5,005 nt of DNA, taken from NCBI GenBank assembly GCA_020200615.1, contig JAIVIH010000181.1, positions 1 to 5,005 on the forward strand. The letters run 5' to 3'. A model generated the notes under the pieces. That model saw only the letters and a program-made list of their open reading frames with translations, had not been told where the DNA came from and did no database searches. The translations under genes were made by a program, and so were the position numbers. The DNA comes from Actinomycetota bacterium (lineage in GTDB: Bacteria; Actinomycetota; Acidimicrobiia; Acidimicrobiales; AC-14). Positions 4,877-5,005 of the stretch are shown one piece after another (within the stretch, counting starts at the first letter, position 1; the number at the start of each line of letters is the position of its first letter).

Positions 4877-4962
4877 GGAGGGATGCGAGAGCGGCCGAAT
4901 CGGACGGTCTCGAAAACCGTTGTGGGTACTGCCCACCGTGGGTTCGAATCCCACTCCCTCCG
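4877..4962 (+). tRNA. tRNA-Ser(CGA)
   Basis: A complete class II tRNA reading UCG. The acceptor GGAGGGA (4877-4883) pairs perfectly with TCCCTCC (4955-4961). The D stem is CGA/TCG. The anticodon stem ACGGT/ACCGT encloses the loop CTCGAAA, with anticodon CGA at 4911-4913. The variable arm is GTGGG-TACTG-CCCAC, and the T arm is GTGGG, loop TTCGAAT, CCCAC. The discriminator is G. CCA is not encoded (CTG follows), unlike the other serine tRNA here. Confidence 0.97.
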
Positions 4963-4988
4963 CTGTGTCCGAGCAGGGTAGACGGCTC

Positions 4989-4994
4989 TTGACC
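4989..4994 (+). promoter_or_regulatory. possible -35 box at window edge
   Basis: TTGACC is one base from the consensus -35, but any -10 would lie beyond the window. The 43 nt after tRNA-Ser(CGA) hold nothing else that I can identify. Confidence 0.2.
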
Positions 4995-5005
4995 AGGACT
5001 TTTGC

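Noticed and set aside
1..5005. An undescribed defence, mobile or biosynthetic system
   Set aside because: All but one of the protein genes match housekeeping families (exonuclease, epimerase, RecR, YbaB, DnaX, TadA), alongside two tRNAs and SRP RNA. No integrase, transposase, toxin-antitoxin pair or attachment site was seen, and the two tRNA genes are intact with no flanking insertion.

Overview
The window is GC-rich chromosomal DNA (roughly 70% by eye). It most likely comes from an actinomycete-type bacterium, possibly Acidimicrobiia. The reasons are the frequent GTG and TTG starts, the C/G-rich third codon positions, apparently leaderless genes, and the actinobacterial gene order tadA / tRNA-Ser / SRP RNA / dnaX-ybaB-recR. 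It looks like core genome: I see no transposase, phage gene, CRISPR array or defence system.

Right side (4090-5005). Two serine tRNA genes on the + strand, tRNA-Ser(GGA) and tRNA-Ser(CGA), flank tadA, the tRNA adenosine deaminase. The small SRP RNA lies divergently to the left of tRNA-Ser(GGA) on the - strand, and overlapping -10 motifs could serve both. A strong GC hairpin separates the SRP RNA from dnaX.

Middle (1591-4089), all on the - strand: dnaX (clamp-loader gamma/tau), ybaB/ebfC (nucleoid-associated protein) and recR (recombination mediator), with gaps of 3 and 8 nt. This is the classic replication/repair operon. Two of its genes are damaged. dnaX lacks about 20 residues and shifts frame near 3340. 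ybaB keeps only its first helix and its tail (54 aa). Both could be assembly or cloning errors.

Left side (1-1491), all on the - strand: a second tight cluster with its own Shine-Dalgarno. It holds an unrecognised 147-aa protein that resembles a RadC/JAB domain without its metal-binding histidines. A methylmalonyl-CoA epimerase follows (4-nt overlap), then a 5'-3' exonuclease of the Pol I N-terminal family, cut by the window edge.

The most interesting points are the paired deletions in dnaX and ybaB, the degenerate RadC-like protein, and the identically spaced leaderless promoter motifs (TANNNT, 6 nt, GTG) of dnaX and tadA. I found no convincing new multi-gene system.
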